In this document: in pieces, positions 22,111 through 32,504 of the stretch | Layout of the letters: each line of letters starts with the position of its first letter | Position numbering within the stretch: position 1 is the stretch's first letter | From: Micrasema longulum | Lineage: Eukaryota > Arthropoda > Insecta > Trichoptera > Brachycentridae | Direction of reading: 5' to 3' | Length of the DNA: 64,000 bases | Assembly (NCBI GenBank): GCA_022494885.1 | Contig: JAGVSM010003937.1 | Location: 124,001-188,000 of the forward strand | Notes under the pieces: model-generated | Databases searched by the model: none | Told to the model about the DNA's origin: nothing | Seen by the model: the letters and a program-made list of their open reading frames with translations, nothing else | Made by a program: the position numbers and the translations under genes

Positions 22111-22812
22111 GTGAATGCCGATGCGATTAACAATAACATCCCATTTGCTTGACGACAGTTTATCGCTTTAGTTCGTTTTTGTCCAACAGACCATTTTAAA
22201 CGAATTTCAGTTAAGTGTACACGAGTTGAGTTCAGAGAAAACATTTTTGTTTTTTTATTGTGTAAGGAGTTTTTTAACGAATTTCGTCTTAAGTTGTGGT
22301 CGTTATTAATTTTCATTTCGCAAAAAAAAACTTTAAAATTATATTATTGCTGATTTGTGTTTTGGTATTTTGGACAAAGGCGAACAGAAGCGACGAGTTG
22401 TCACCAGAGATTTTTGTGCCCGTGTCAAAGATTATGCATAAATAAAATAAACTGTTGGAAAATGCGGTAAAAAAATAATGGTTCAGTAGTTCTTAATGTC
22501 TCGTTTAAATGCGTTCTAAATTTAAATGAACGCTTCATTTCTATGGATACATAATTCTAATCTGTCAGTGGTGAAAATTTCGACTACCGGCACACTATTT
22601 CGTAGTCGTAATTTATCAACTGACTGCTAATCATTTTTCAAGATCATTCAAATCAGAATATTAAAGCATTAAATCAAAGCTATAAAATGAACCAAGTTAC
22701 AAATGGAAAAATATCACCGAAGCTGCATGGCGGCATCTTGCAACAGATTGACCAAAAGAGAAACATTTTAATTATCAGTCAGTTGTAGGCACTGTAATGA
22801 AAAGCGATAAAA
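22111..22812. other. Unassigned DNA
   Basis: 22510-22565 ('AAATGAACGCTTCATTTCTA', 'GATACATAATTCTAATCTGT') repeats 21365-21410 in the same orientation, a dispersed short duplication. Otherwise nothing recognised. Confidence 0.4.
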
Positions 22813-22925
22813 CGGCTTCGTAGTAAAGTGGTTGGTGTGTTCGCCTATTATATTTGAGGTCCCATTTGTGACTTGTAAATGGTCGACGTGAAATATTCGT
22901 AAAAAAGGTGTTTACACGTATTATA
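22813..22925 (+). mobile_element. tRNA-derived SINE, family B, copy 4 (5' part)
   Basis: The head 'GGCTTCGTAGTAAAGTGGTT', a decayed box B region and the linker 'GACGTGAAATATTCGTAAAA' match the copies at 43533 and 55657. The copy is cut at 22926 by the hAT-like element. Confidence 0.6.
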
Positions 22926-23738
22926 CATAGAATTTAGAATAGCCCAGAAAAAGCGTAGAATCATATTTGAATACATCGGACTGTGTCCAAAAATCCCCCC
23001 ACTTTGCTCCACTTTTGCCGCGCGCATTCGTGAAGTCACCGCGTCATGTTGCCAGACGGGAAAAATATAATCATAACACAAATGTAAGGTAAAAAAAAGT
23101 AATGTGTTAATTTCTCTAAAATTGTATTGTACACGTGGAAACATTGATTGCCACAACGGAGTACATAAGTAAAGGGTCAATTAATAAGAGTAATTGAATT
23201 TATGAACTTTAACTTAAAATATAAAACAATTATTTTTTTACAGAAAACGGATATTTTTATATCATGTTTTATAATATCAAAATGTTTTAAAGATAATATC
23301 CGCCAAATTTCCACCACGGCGTTGTTTAATCCGAGGTCTAATTTTCATTAGTAGGGAACTAAGTGATGAAATGCGATAAAAATGAGGGACATTGGATGAG
23401 GAAAGTAAGGTAAAAAAATTTACAACCCTGGCAACAATAACGAAATGTCCATTTTGTTTTCTTTGACAATTTTTTAGTCATGCAATTGCTACTTACACAT
23501 TCATTTGCTAATTACACATGAAATGTGATTCCATCTTGTTTCTTTAAGATCCTAGCAGTATTTCCACACTTTAAAAGGACACAACACGGCATAGTTGAAT
23601 TCAAATTGGGAGTTGCGTACTGAGCGATTTCTACAAAGAAACTAATGGATCAAAACGTAAAACTACTCTTTTAAGAGTAGTTTAGTCACCTTCTCTTTGA
23701 TTCTTGTATGCGGTTTCTGGAGTATTCATAATTCTATG
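22926..23738 (+). mobile_element. hAT-like non-autonomous element, copy 2 (full length)
   Basis: At 813 bp this is the only uninterrupted copy. Left end CATAGAATTTAGAATAGCCC and right end 'GGAGTATTCATAATTCTATG' are imperfect inverted repeats. Internal blocks 'GCGTAGAATCATATTTGAAT', 'CCTAGCAGTATTTCCACACT' and 'GGACACAACACGGCATAG' are shared with copies 1 and 3. A near-terminal hairpin, AAACTACTCTT / AAGAGTAGTTT, is at 23659-23683. The 8-bp flanks do not match here, so the duplication has decayed or an end was lost. No transposase frame. Confidence 0.85.
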
Positions 23739-24061
23739 GCAATTTTTTTTTAGATATAATGTTATAAATATGCCAGTTTATTAACATTTTTCATCATTTT
23801 ATTAAGTTTTTATTACTTTTATTAAACTTTGATGAAATTAACCATTATTTAACTTATTTTATTGAATGTAACTGACCCGTTTTCTTTTTTTTATGTTTTG
23901 TTTTATTTAAACTGGCTAAAGAAAATAATGGCAACAATAAAAACTAAGAGTGGAAATGTCAAGAATTCCATCTGAAATGTGAAATATGAACCTTTAACTT
24001 CAGGCAGAACACTGAATTTATTTACTGTGTATGCAGATAATTGGTAGCATTTCAATTTGTT

Positions 24062-24690
24062 GCAAAAGAGAGGAAAAACACTTTTGAGAAAAGAATATGG
24101 AAGTCTATGCATTTACAGGGCTGATGACCTGTCGTTGCCTGGTTTGAGTGGCCACTTTACACACCATGTTATATTTACCATTCTGCCCATGTTTAAACAT
24201 CCACATTTCCTAAACACTTCCATCTGTTGACTTTTTGCACCACAACAGGCCAGGAGGCCAAATTTCAGTGGTGAATTACAGCACACAACACCCATACTTG
24301 AGAAATATCACATTATTTTTTTGTGTTCTCACCGGAATTGAACCCGATATCCTCCATTTGTGGGTCAAGCGTCTTGACCACTACACCACGGAAGCCGCCT
24401 GTCAGTAAAGGAGCTGAAAACGTTATAATATAGTTGAGATCCATCCGGCTTAACCAATTCACCTATTAGGCAACGCCTGAAAACAATTTTCCACAAAATT
24501 ATTACAAAGTCAACAGATGGAAGAGTTAAGGAAATGCGGATGTTTAAACATGGGAAGAATGGTGAATGTTACACAGTGTGTAAAGTGGTCACTCAAACCA
24601 GGCAACGACAGGTCATAAGCACTGTAAATGCCTAGACTTCCATAATCACTTCTCAAAAATGTTTTTCCTCTCTGTCGCAATAAAATTACA
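24062..24690 (+). mobile_element. Foldback element, family 1, copy e (both arms, with nested SINE)
   Basis: 24062-24240 and 24505-24685 are inverted copies of each other: 'AACACTTTTGAGAAAAGAAT', 'GACCTGTCGTTGCCTGGTTT' and 'CATGTTTAAACATCCACATT' in one arm all have complements in the other. The asymmetric centre 'CATCCGGCTTAACCAATTCA' is the same module as in copy a. A tRNA-like SINE head is inserted at 24324. This copy shows the full foldback design best. Confidence 0.85.
24324..24400 (-). mobile_element. tRNA-like SINE head inside foldback element
   Basis: On the minus strand 'GGCTTCCGTGGTGTAGTGGT' (box A-like) and 'GGGTTCAATTCCGGTG' (box B-like) are spaced as in a tRNA gene. The acceptor strands do not pair well, so I read it as a SINE head and not a working tRNA. 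Confidence 0.55.
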
Positions 24691-25444
24691 TCTTTATTAT
24701 ATAAGAACGCTAAATTTTCATTAAAAAAAAGAAAATTTAAGTTTTGACTTAGCGAGTACGTTTTTTGCTTTGTAAAATTCAACCATCATTTTCATTATTA
24801 TTTTCTACAATATGATATTGGCATCGTTATATTTTTAAGTTAGTGCGTAAATTTTGTGGTCGCAACAAGTTATCTACCCCCCCAGGGAGCGTTTAAAATA
24901 GTGCTGCTGGTCTCAAAATTTCGATGCCAGCATCTCGAGAGTCTCGACTGGCAACCCTACATCGAACCCGCCGCAGTTGTCCGCCTAACCATCCGCGGCT
25001 GTCATTTTTTTCATTTAAATATCTGTCAGCATAAAAAAAAATAAAAAAGGAAAATGCTTCGCTCTCGTTTCGAATACAGGATTGAGAAAGTTTTACGGCG
25101 AAATATTTGAAAATTTGTATAGGTATATTATTTCCGATCGCGCAAAGACAATATTAGGTTAGGCTCACAAAATACAAAATTGTCCATGATAGGAAATACG
25201 TGTACTTTGTCTATTACGTAGGTTACCAAATTGAATTTCAAATTTAGAACAAATATAACGGAAGGCATAGCAAGAATAAACAAAATTATTTGTAGGATGA
25301 AGTGGAGCGCCACAGTCGCTTAATGGTATTCCCAGTATTCAAAAATCAGCCCGATTTCCAGAATCTCTTCCAAATCATTTTGTTAAATTATTTTGTAAAA
25401 TTATATTTTAAATAAACCTTCTTATAACTTTTATGCATGTCCAA
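24691..25444. other. Mostly unassigned; possible tRNA-like fragment at 24945-25005
   Basis: On the minus strand, 'GGTTAGGCGGACAACTGCGG' and 'GGGTTCGATGTAGGG' look like box A and box B of a tRNA-derived element. Around 25095 'TTACGGCGAAATATTTGAAA' is a block of repeat family G (compare 41697). Confidence 0.4.
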
Positions 25445-25784
25445 TATGTAAATATCACATACTACAAATACCGGAAAAAACATATGAAACAGATTTACAA
25501 AAATATAATTATATTTTTAAAATCAATTGTGGAAAAATGTTTTCATACATAATTTGAAAAATGAAATCGTTAAAAAAAAAATGTTTGGTTGGCCTTGAAA
25601 ATTGTGACGTCAAGTCTTGACGATGTTCCATTTAGATTTAATTGATCAGAAACAAAGTTTAAAATTTCACCGTATCGTGACGTATTAGGGGCGTGGCCAA
25701 TGCAATGAAACATTTTCGTGGGAATTAAAAATAATAAATTAAAAAATATTATGTTACTAATAAGTGCAAAAAAAAATTTTTTTA
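25445..25784 (+). repeat. Repeat family F, copy 2
   Basis: 'AATATCACATACTACAAATA', 'TGTTTTCATACATAATTTG', 'GTGACGTCAAGTCTTG' and 'GTATTAGGGGCGTGGCCAAT' follow the same order as at 20560. Confidence 0.75.
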
Positions 25785-25945
25785 CTCGATTTTTATTTAT
25801 TTACTTATAAGTAGTTTATTACACATTTTTTAGGCATAAGACATAACTCTGAACTCCACGGGACTAAACCCGCTGTGGTGTGTTGAGTTAGGACAAGTAA
25901 TTTATTAACACAGACATACGAGCGTATCATCTTTGTGAATAAAAA
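25785..25945 (-). mobile_element. LINE 3' end with hairpin
   Basis: Minus strand: a hairpin CCACAGCGGG / CCCGTGG around TTTAGT (25857-25879), nested in AACTC/GAGTT arms, lies before a TAAATAAAAAT tail at 25785-25805. No coding part remains. Confidence 0.5.
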
Positions 25946-26491
25946 AATATGTTCTGTATGTTTGTGGCCGCAAATCTCGAAAAGTAATCGATGGATTGAC
26001 TTAATTTTAACAATTTAATAAAAATAAAAATGTAGAGAGCAACAGTAAAAAAAGAAACAACATCAGTTAATAACAAACAACAGTTAAAATAAGAAAAAAA
26101 TTCGATCTTAAATATATATGTTACTTGGCAAAGTTGAAAATGATTTAAAATTAAAATTAAAAATGTAATAATGTATTTCTTTTTTTTGAACTAGTATTAT
26201 TTATAAAATAAAAATAATAAAAAAATAAATAAACCTCTTGCTTTTCAAAAAAAATACCATATGAGACCACATTTTCATTGATTAATATCATTTGTTTTAA
26301 AAATGTCAAATATTTGCTCAAACTAATACTTTTAAATGTTTATATAAAGTACATTTATTATTGAATTAATTCGAACATTAATACCTAGAATTTTTTAAAT
26401 TTTCATTGATTTACCGTCTTTAAAACTTCTTTATTTTTGAAACGAAAATAATAAACCAATTTAACAATTGAAAAAATTGGTTATCAATTAT

Positions 26492-26846
26492 ACAGAGTGT
26501 TCATCAAACCCTGTCACATCCGAAACCACGATGATCAGTATGGGCTTCAAGAGACGTATTATTTTATTCAATGTTTCCGTGAGGCAAATTTAAAAAATGA
26601 AATATTTAAAAAAACAAATGGTTGCTTACTTCTGCAGGGGAGAAACGAAGAGGCGGAGTCTGATATACCGTTAACCGCGCGGCGGCGCCCCTTTTGCTTC
26701 TCCCCTGCAGAAGTACGAAACCATTTGTTTTTTTAAATATTTTCTTTTGAAAAAAAAGGTTCGTTCTAAATGTTTTTCTTAATATGCCAATATGTCTTCT
26801 TGCCCATACTGATCATCGTGGTTTCGGATGTGACGGGGTTTAAATA
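26492..26846. mobile_element. Palindromic MITE, family 3, copy 2
   Basis: Nearly the whole 355 bp is one imperfect palindrome. Outer blocks 'TCACATCCGAAACCACGATG' and 'ATCAGTATGGGC' and inner blocks 'AAATATTTAAAAAAACAAAT', 'GGTT' and 'ACTTCTGCAGGGGAGAA' all have complements in the other half; the centre near 26670 is GC-rich. The 79-codon frame over it is an artefact. A TA precedes the left end. Confidence 0.85.
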
Positions 26847-27475
26847 ATCATATAATTAATTAGATTTATAACTCTTGTAAAAAAATAATCGACGCAGTTA
26901 GTAATATTATATTTTTAATTGTATGTGTGAGGGTGGGTGTATAAAATGAAATTTCTTTTGCGGGAAGGGGAAGAGATTGGAAAGGGCTTAATAAAACTTT
27001 CGGTTATTTGATTATTAATTATTTTAAAAACTATATTAATATTGTTGACGTTTGAAAAAGTGTAGTGAATAGTTAAAACTAAAGATATATTAAGTTAGAA
27101 CCTTATTGCGAGGTGCATGTCAAAAGTAGCAAATGAAGTAAATCCGAAAATAGCTGAAGTGTTTAATCAAAATGGCGCTGTTAGTTCAACTGCGAGCCGC
27201 TCTACACATAAGTTAGTAGGACTGTAATATATTCCGTCAAGGTCTCAGTAGGGAAACTAGGGTCAACCTGAGGTTGGTGATTTATGTTTTATTCATGTTG
27301 ATCCATTCCAACTTCTCTTCTTCAAGTGTTCCCGTGTATTATGTGCAAGGTTCCAAATTTGAATAGAAAATTAACTTAAAAGTGTAAAAATGGCATACCT
27401 GCATATTTTAAGAGTCTCATTTATTCGTTTGTATTTTTAACATTTTAAGTATCTATTTAAACACGTTGGCTTTGA
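26847..27475. other. Unassigned DNA
   Basis: No repeat or frame recognised between the palindromic MITE and the RT remnant. Confidence 0.4.
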
Positions 27476-27479
27476 TGCC

Positions 27480-27620
27480 TTAAATCCTTTGACTCTATCA
27501 AACCAAATCATCGAAAGGGTCGAGAGTTTTAAATACCTGGGATTTATATTTATTTATTTTATTTATTGAATACTAGGTGAAACCGGCCACGCTACGGTGT
27601 GGAAAAAGAAAACAAATGAT
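27480..27620 (+). pseudogene. Short LINE RT remnant followed by a reverse LINE tail
   Basis: The plus strand at about 27498-27560 reads 'NQIIERVESFKYLGFIF', the IxRVxSFKYLG block at the end of the RT domain. It is cut by a (TTTATTTA) run at 27546-27570, beyond which a CCACACCG/CGTGG hairpin suggests the 3' end of a minus-strand LINE inserted here. Confidence 0.6.
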
Positions 27621-27954
27621 TAAAAATATTTTTGTCATTTTTCAGATGTAATTCAATTCTTAAATCCAATAAAATTCTTTTTTTTCTTTATTCTACTGAA
27701 AATTATTTTTTGTAACTTTGGCTAACATAGGAAAAATGGCAGCACTGAGAAGAAAGAACTGTCATTCAGTACTTGTTTACTATGACAAATTATGAGTCAA
27801 TTTGAAACGCATATAATAATCCGTTTCCTTAAGAACTTCTGAATAAATAGTATATAGAAACACTCTTCTACTAAAATGCAATGTTTTGTAAAAAAAATTG
27901 AGTCAATCCATTGATTAATTTCCGAGATTTGCAGCCACAAACATACAGAACCTA

Positions 27955-28540
27955 ATTTTCTATATTTATTTATTTATTCATTCAAAATTACTCTAGTTCA
28001 AATATTGAAGAACTCATTAAGGCTTTTTAGGCTATGGCCGTGTCATATATAATTAACAATAAAATGAGATAGAAAAATTCATTAGATTAAATAATAATGC
28101 TATGTGATGCAATAGAATAACAATCTAGAAAAAAAAGTATAAGTAACAAATTATAAAATTCCAGAAAATACAATGCAAAAAAGATAACCAGAAATAATTT
28201 TTAAAATATAAATTATACAAATTAAGATTTACACATATTAAAATATACATAATTGTTTCATTAAAATCAACAAAATAATAGTAAAATATAGTACTATTAA
28301 AAAAATAAAAATAAGAGTATCATTGAAATCTACAGAAAAAGAAATTATTTATAAAAACATAATTGAAATATGTTTTATATAAGTATAGCTATGGCCTAAG
28401 ACAATTACAACAGTGACATGAAGAAACACATGTACAAGAAACTGAACGAAAATAACGTAAAACTATGTAGCAATGACAAACAAGGGCGATAAAATAATGG
28501 TAGACAATATATTCATAAAAACGATAAAAGTGTAAGACTT
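27955..28540. other. A-rich DNA, probable reverse LINE 3' untranslated region
   Basis: Begins with a (TTTA)n run at 27963-27985 as in other minus-strand LINE tails and stays A-rich. No coding block recognised. Confidence 0.35.
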
Positions 28541-28559
28541 CAAGCTAAACCATGCCAAT

Positions 28560-28740
28560 CCAGTTTCGTTCCACACTGTTTTCGGGGCAAAGAGATCTAC
28601 GAAAAGCCGGAAGATCTGGTTCGGAGAATTCCAAGTTGTGTGACGAATCGACTAATCTACACATTCTGGACATTGGGGCATAAAAACAAAAGTTTCTCTT
28701 GGAAGATTTAATGAATAGCAGATTTTGAGATTTATTTATT
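28560..28740 (+). repeat. Repeat family E, copy 2
   Basis: The best-kept copy: 'GGCAAAGAGATCTACGAAAA', 'GGAGAATTCCAAGTTGTGTG', 'CTACACATTCTGGACATTGG' and 'AAAACAAAAGTTTCTCTTGG'. Confidence 0.6.
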
Positions 28741-28854
28741 ACTTATTATAATTATTTATTTATTTATTAATGTCGTGCCGGTAAAACAACTTTGTGACAA
28801 CAAATTGATTGTGGATCACTTTTTTGATCCGCAATATAAAAAAGAGTTTCCCTC

Positions 28855-29190
28855 ACTCACAACACTAGATTAAAAACTAAGGGCTCCCTGTTTGTTCCCC
28901 GAATTACAAATTACTTCGGAGAGCGAACATTAAATTGCGTTATTCCAAGATTGTTCAATGATCTCCCACAAACCATCATTAACATGAAAGATCTTCAAAT
29001 GAAAAAAAAAGAACTGAAGAAATATTTTCTAGATACTTTATAGTGCCTGTTTAAAATAAATTTGTAAAATATAAATAAAATAAATGTAATATAAACCTGT
29101 CATAAAAAAAAAAGTCTCCCACCAAAAAGTCTTTAGACTTGGTGGGTAACAAATTCTCATTTGTATTTTTTAATTATAAAATAAACGCTG
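28855..29190 (+). pseudogene. LINE C-terminus and 3' UTR with hairpin
   Basis: The frame ending in TAG at about 29043 reads 'KGSLFVPRITNYFGERTLN', 'VIPRLFNDLPQTI' and 'KKELKKYFLDTL', matching the end of Jockey-like LINE ORF2 proteins (R.F..LP....LK..KK.LK.YFL). The 3' region has a hairpin with CCCACC/GGTGGG arms and an inner AAGTCT/AGACTT stem (29118-29146), then AATAAA-like ATAAAATAAA at about 29177. About 60 codons are clean; everything upstream is absent. Confidence 0.75.
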
Positions 29191-29194
29191 CTCT

Positions 29195-29310
29195 GCAGCA
29201 CTGAAACTGAAAACCAGCAAATAACAGGTCACAAGCCCTGTGGATGCCTAGACTTCTATATTCCCTTCTGTAAAATGTTCTCCATGTCTGTTGTAATATG
29301 TTGATAAAAT
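29195..29310 (-). mobile_element. Foldback element, family 1, copy f (one arm)
   Basis: 'CAGGTCACAAGCCCTGTGGA', 'GCCTAGACTTCTATATTCCC' and 'TGTCTGTTGTAATATG' match the right arm of copy h at 58540-58620. Confidence 0.7.
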
Positions 29311-29845
29311 GATTTATATGAAAACTTATTGTTACGCACACAGAAAATAAGAACGCTAACACATTGTATGCGGTAGCATGTACCTACATTACAGAGACCT
29401 GTATTTAATGTCTTCAATTGAACTAACAGATGCAATCGCTTAATAACACGGTCCGAATAATATAAGGATCTTCGATTTAAACGCTTCGGTGCACTCACGC
29501 GTCTCTTTTTCAGAGGGCATTTCTCTCTAACTGCAATTATTTATCATTCACTTTACTCGGACTGCAATTCAAACCAAAACTCGCTCAAAAACAGGATGAA
29601 GTTGCCTTAGTTAAATGTTCGCATTTCGAAGGAAACGCGGATGTAGAAATTGCAGTAAAGATTTATTTTTTAATGAGAAACAAGATTTTTGAAATTAAAA
29701 ATATTTGCATACTATACATTGCAACGTTTTAGTTGTAAGTTTTCAGTTACTTACGGCCGTCAATCGACGTTGAAATTTTGCTAAAAAAGTACTGTAAAAA
29801 TAAAATATTTACAACCAGAAAATTTTCTTTAATTTTTTTTTAATG
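29311..29845. other. Unassigned DNA of more even composition
   Basis: 29340-29640 is less AT-rich than average. The 80-codon minus-strand frame at 29256-29498 overlaps it but shows no domain and starts in the foldback copy's flank, so I leave it unassigned. Confidence 0.35.
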
Positions 29846-30147
29846 CAGTAAAACTCCAATTGCCCGGATAAATAGTGCCAGACGTTATCCGGATATGCAG
29901 AAGTCTAGATAATTGGATAAACCTTTGAATAAAGGCAATGTTTTGAAAGAAAACGCAATAATTTGTGCCAAGATTTTTTAAAATTGCTATTGAAAGAATA
30001 CAGCTAATGTCCAGGAAAATTAATCGCTTTGACGAAGAAGCTCCTTTATTTGTTATTGTGACGTTTCATTTATTTTTAATTTCCTGATAACGATCCGGAT
30101 ATTTGGCAATCCAAGTGACTGGAGTTCGTATAAACGGAGTTCTATTG
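29846..30147. mobile_element. Tigger/pogo-type MITE
   Basis: The left end CAGTAAAACTCCAATTGCCC with 'GTTATCCGGATATGCAGAAG' and the right end, read inward, CAATAGAACTCCGTTTATAC with 'TATCCGGATCGTTATCAGG', form imperfect inverted repeats of the CAGTAGAACCTC...ATCCGGAT type known from Tigger elements. TA follows the right end; the left dinucleotide is TG, so the TA duplication is half kept. At 302 bp it is an internally deleted copy. A 23-codon interior piece is not assignable. Confidence 0.75.
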
Positions 30148-30250
30148 TAAACTAAAATATGTCATTTTTAAAGCATTAACTTTGTGGTCAAACATTTCAC
30201 TGAATGTTATTAAATATATATATTTAATCACTTTCTGACTTTTCTATGTC

Positions 30251-30287
30251 TACCGATTTTGAGACGTACCCGTCTCTTCATCGGGGC
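30251..30287 (-). ncRNA. Hammerhead-like motif, minus strand
   Basis: Read on the minus strand: 'CGATGAAGAGACGGGTACGT' then 'CTCAAAATCGGTAGACATAG'. A GAGAC/GTCTC helix II lies between a GATGA box and an AAAA box (normally GAAA). It pairs as an inverted partner with the motif at 30316. Decayed relative to 46306 and 56203. Confidence 0.4.
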
Positions 30288-30315
30288 ACCAATTGCATGT
30301 TGGTTTAATTCGTGT

Positions 30316-30351
30316 CTTGATGAAGTGACAGGTACGTCTCGAAACTATAAG
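30316..30351 (+). ncRNA. Hammerhead-like motif, plus strand
   Basis: 'CTTGATGAAGTGACAGGTAC' followed by 'GTCTCGAAACTATAAGACAT'. The GATGA and GAAAC boxes flank a GTGAC/GTCTC helix II. The flank 'CAAATATTTAATAACATT' equals that at 46370-46387, marking one repeat family. Confidence 0.45.
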
Positions 30352-31908
30352 ACATACAAATTTGGGAGTGGTTATATACAAATATTTAATAACATTAACT
30401 GAAATACGTTTACTATGTTTTCCAAAAATGATTAATTAAGAATCAATGAAAAATTCCACAATATTTATGTAATTTAAGATTAAAAGCTTTTTTTAAAGAA
30501 GTTTTTTTGGTCGATTATTTTATTTTATTTTATTTGGGAAATCAACAGTTCTACATACATATTTTTTAGTAAACAAACAGATATAGTGTATAAACTCAGA
30601 ACTAATAACAGATTTCCACATAGTATACAAAGTTAGTAAAGAAAATATATTACATATCAAATAAATACATACAATTTATACATATAAAAATGTTATTTTC
30701 ATGTACTCAATAATCAAAGATTTTTTCAATTTTTATTTTAAGAACATTAAGTTACTGTAAATTGGGCGGGATAAGGACAAAAATGCTTGAAGAGAAGATA
30801 AGGAGGGGAGGGGAGATGTATTTTAAAATTAGTAATCTGCCGGTCGAAAAGTAATTATTTTAACAGAAATTCTACATGAAATTATTTTTTTTACCAATAG
30901 ATTTTTACTTTACTTTTGGTATCACGTGATTTGGAAAAAAAAACAGCCTTGTAAACGGCTGAATCGAATTATTTCCTTACTTTTAATGAATCTACAGCCT
31001 TTATACTTAAAAAACCCGAACTGAAGTGGTCCAACACTGAGATCATTTTTTTATTGAGTGTATTTTTATTATGCCAGATAAAAGCCCAGAGACTGACAAG
31101 TCGTGCTCGATGGCAGCCAATATGTATGTAAGTAGTTCCAAGTTCCAAGACGATGGACAGGGAGTACTGTTGGGAGTAGATTGTAGTAATTAGTGCGAAT
31201 AATTTCCCATTTCCGTATTTTATATTATACGTACTTGTTACTTGGGAGCGGAATACAAAATACAATAAACAGTATAAGGTCTGATAATTATACCGTATCT
31301 GGTTTGCATAAACAGCAAGCTCACCGTTATAACGAAACAAGTAAAAAAGCTTAACGTATTACAAATTACACCCAATGGCGGCTGAACGGCTAAAATGGGG
31401 AGATATTTTTTTTTACTAAACAGGTACATATGCATTTCACAATATTTTTATTTTTTTGTAAAAATACATTAATATACTTATCTTTGTCTATAGATTTCCA
31501 AAATGAAACATAAATTTATAAAATATCATTTAACAATATAACTATTTTTTTGGTCTTAATTCTCACTTAATAACTAATAACGAATTTGTTCTCCTTTAGT
31601 TTAGGTATGTAAAAATACTTTGGAATTAATTTATCATTGTATCTCTTCCAGTCTAGACCAATGCCAATATTACAATTATAATTATCAATCTTGTTCTAAT
31701 TGTTATCTCTACCGGGACAATACCCGCGTTCCAACTAATTTTGGGAGAAATGTTTTGAAATTCATGTACGTACGATACTTTTCATCTCTTTGTTTCTGAT
31801 GCAAAAATGTAGGGAGAAAACATTAGCCTCGGGACAGTTACAGAAATGACCCGTGTGAGCGGTGATTTTTTACAGAATTATATATATAATAATAATACAT
31901 ATTTTTTT
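30352..31908. other. AT-rich DNA; possible reverse LINE tail at 30520 and one unassigned frame
   Basis: 30519-30536 is a (TTTTA) run that may end a minus-strand LINE; 30760-30830 is purine-rich. The 123-codon minus-strand frame at 30969-31340 is the longest non-LINE frame nearby, but it has no recognisable domain and uses AT-rich codons; I do not call it a gene. Confidence 0.35.
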
Positions 31909-31976
31909 AATCAGTGGCAAAATTTGGGAGGTAATTGACCCAATGGACACAAGGGAAAGCCACCGCTGATTAAAAC
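31909..31976. repeat. Short inverted repeat
   Basis: TTAATCAG...GGC at the left and GCC...CTGATTAA at the right enclose about 50 bases. Origin unknown. Confidence 0.6.
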
Positions 31977-32009
31977 AGACATAGAAACATTTGAAAAAAC
32001 GGGGATTTA

Positions 32010-32130
32010 TTTTTGTTTATCCCTGTGTCCGTGCGGTGTAAGAATACAGTTATGTGTGTGAAATAAAGCCAGAATTCTGGATGAGTGCTTGTGACTCGAT
32101 GGCTACTGTCATATAAATATCTTAAATAAA
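32010..32130 (+). repeat. Repeat family J, copy 2
   Basis: 'CTGGATGAGTGCTTGTGACT' and 'CCCTGTGTCCGTGCGG' match 5610-5700. Confidence 0.55.
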
Positions 32131-32148
32131 GAAATCGAGTGTAGATGA

Positions 32149-32412
32149 GTCCGCCTCCTATTGTAGTGGTTGTAGTATTTGGCCCATTTTCCTACCATGC
32201 TTAAAGTCCAGCGTCGATTTTTGGGAAGGTTGACATGAAATATTGATTGAAAAGTGATTCTACATTGTAATTCTTCGTGTTGCTGGACTGAAATCTAAAA
32301 CGAAATACTGATCACCTTACACTTCACGTAATAATATTGATAGTGCAATTAAAGTACCTATGCAGTGCCCTATGAACCACTGAGCGCGGATAGGGATAAG
32401 TATTATGATAAT
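32149..32412 (+). mobile_element. tRNA-derived SINE, family B, copy 3
   Basis: A decayed head ('CCGCCTCCTATTGTAGTGGT'), the linker 'TTGACATGAAATATTGATTG', 'GCTGGACTGAAATCTAAAAC', and the 3' block 'ATGCAGTGCCCTATGAACCA' with 'GCGGATAGGGATAAGTATT' follow the order of the copy at 43533. Box B is lost. Confidence 0.65.
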
Positions 32413-32504
32413 AGTTGATTTTTATTTACATTTATATTAATTTATTAAGTATGGAAACACTGTTTTAGTAATAAAAATCATTTATTAAAACTTATTTTAT
32501 TTGT

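Larger units (their letters stand above)
25951..27952. repeat. Inverted end repeats enclosing 2 kb
   Basis: 25951-26007 ('GTTCTGTATGTTTGTGGCCG', 'CAAATCTCGAAAAGTAATCG') is repeated in inverse at 27897-27952 ('TTGCAGCCACAAACATACAG'). The interior holds the palindromic MITE copy 2, a short RT remnant and unassigned DNA. Either a composite element or two opposed copies of one repeat. Confidence 0.55.

Noticed and set aside
26497..26736. 79-codon open frame as a gene
   Set aside because: It lies entirely in a palindromic MITE and contains no domain; palindromes produce such frames on both strands.
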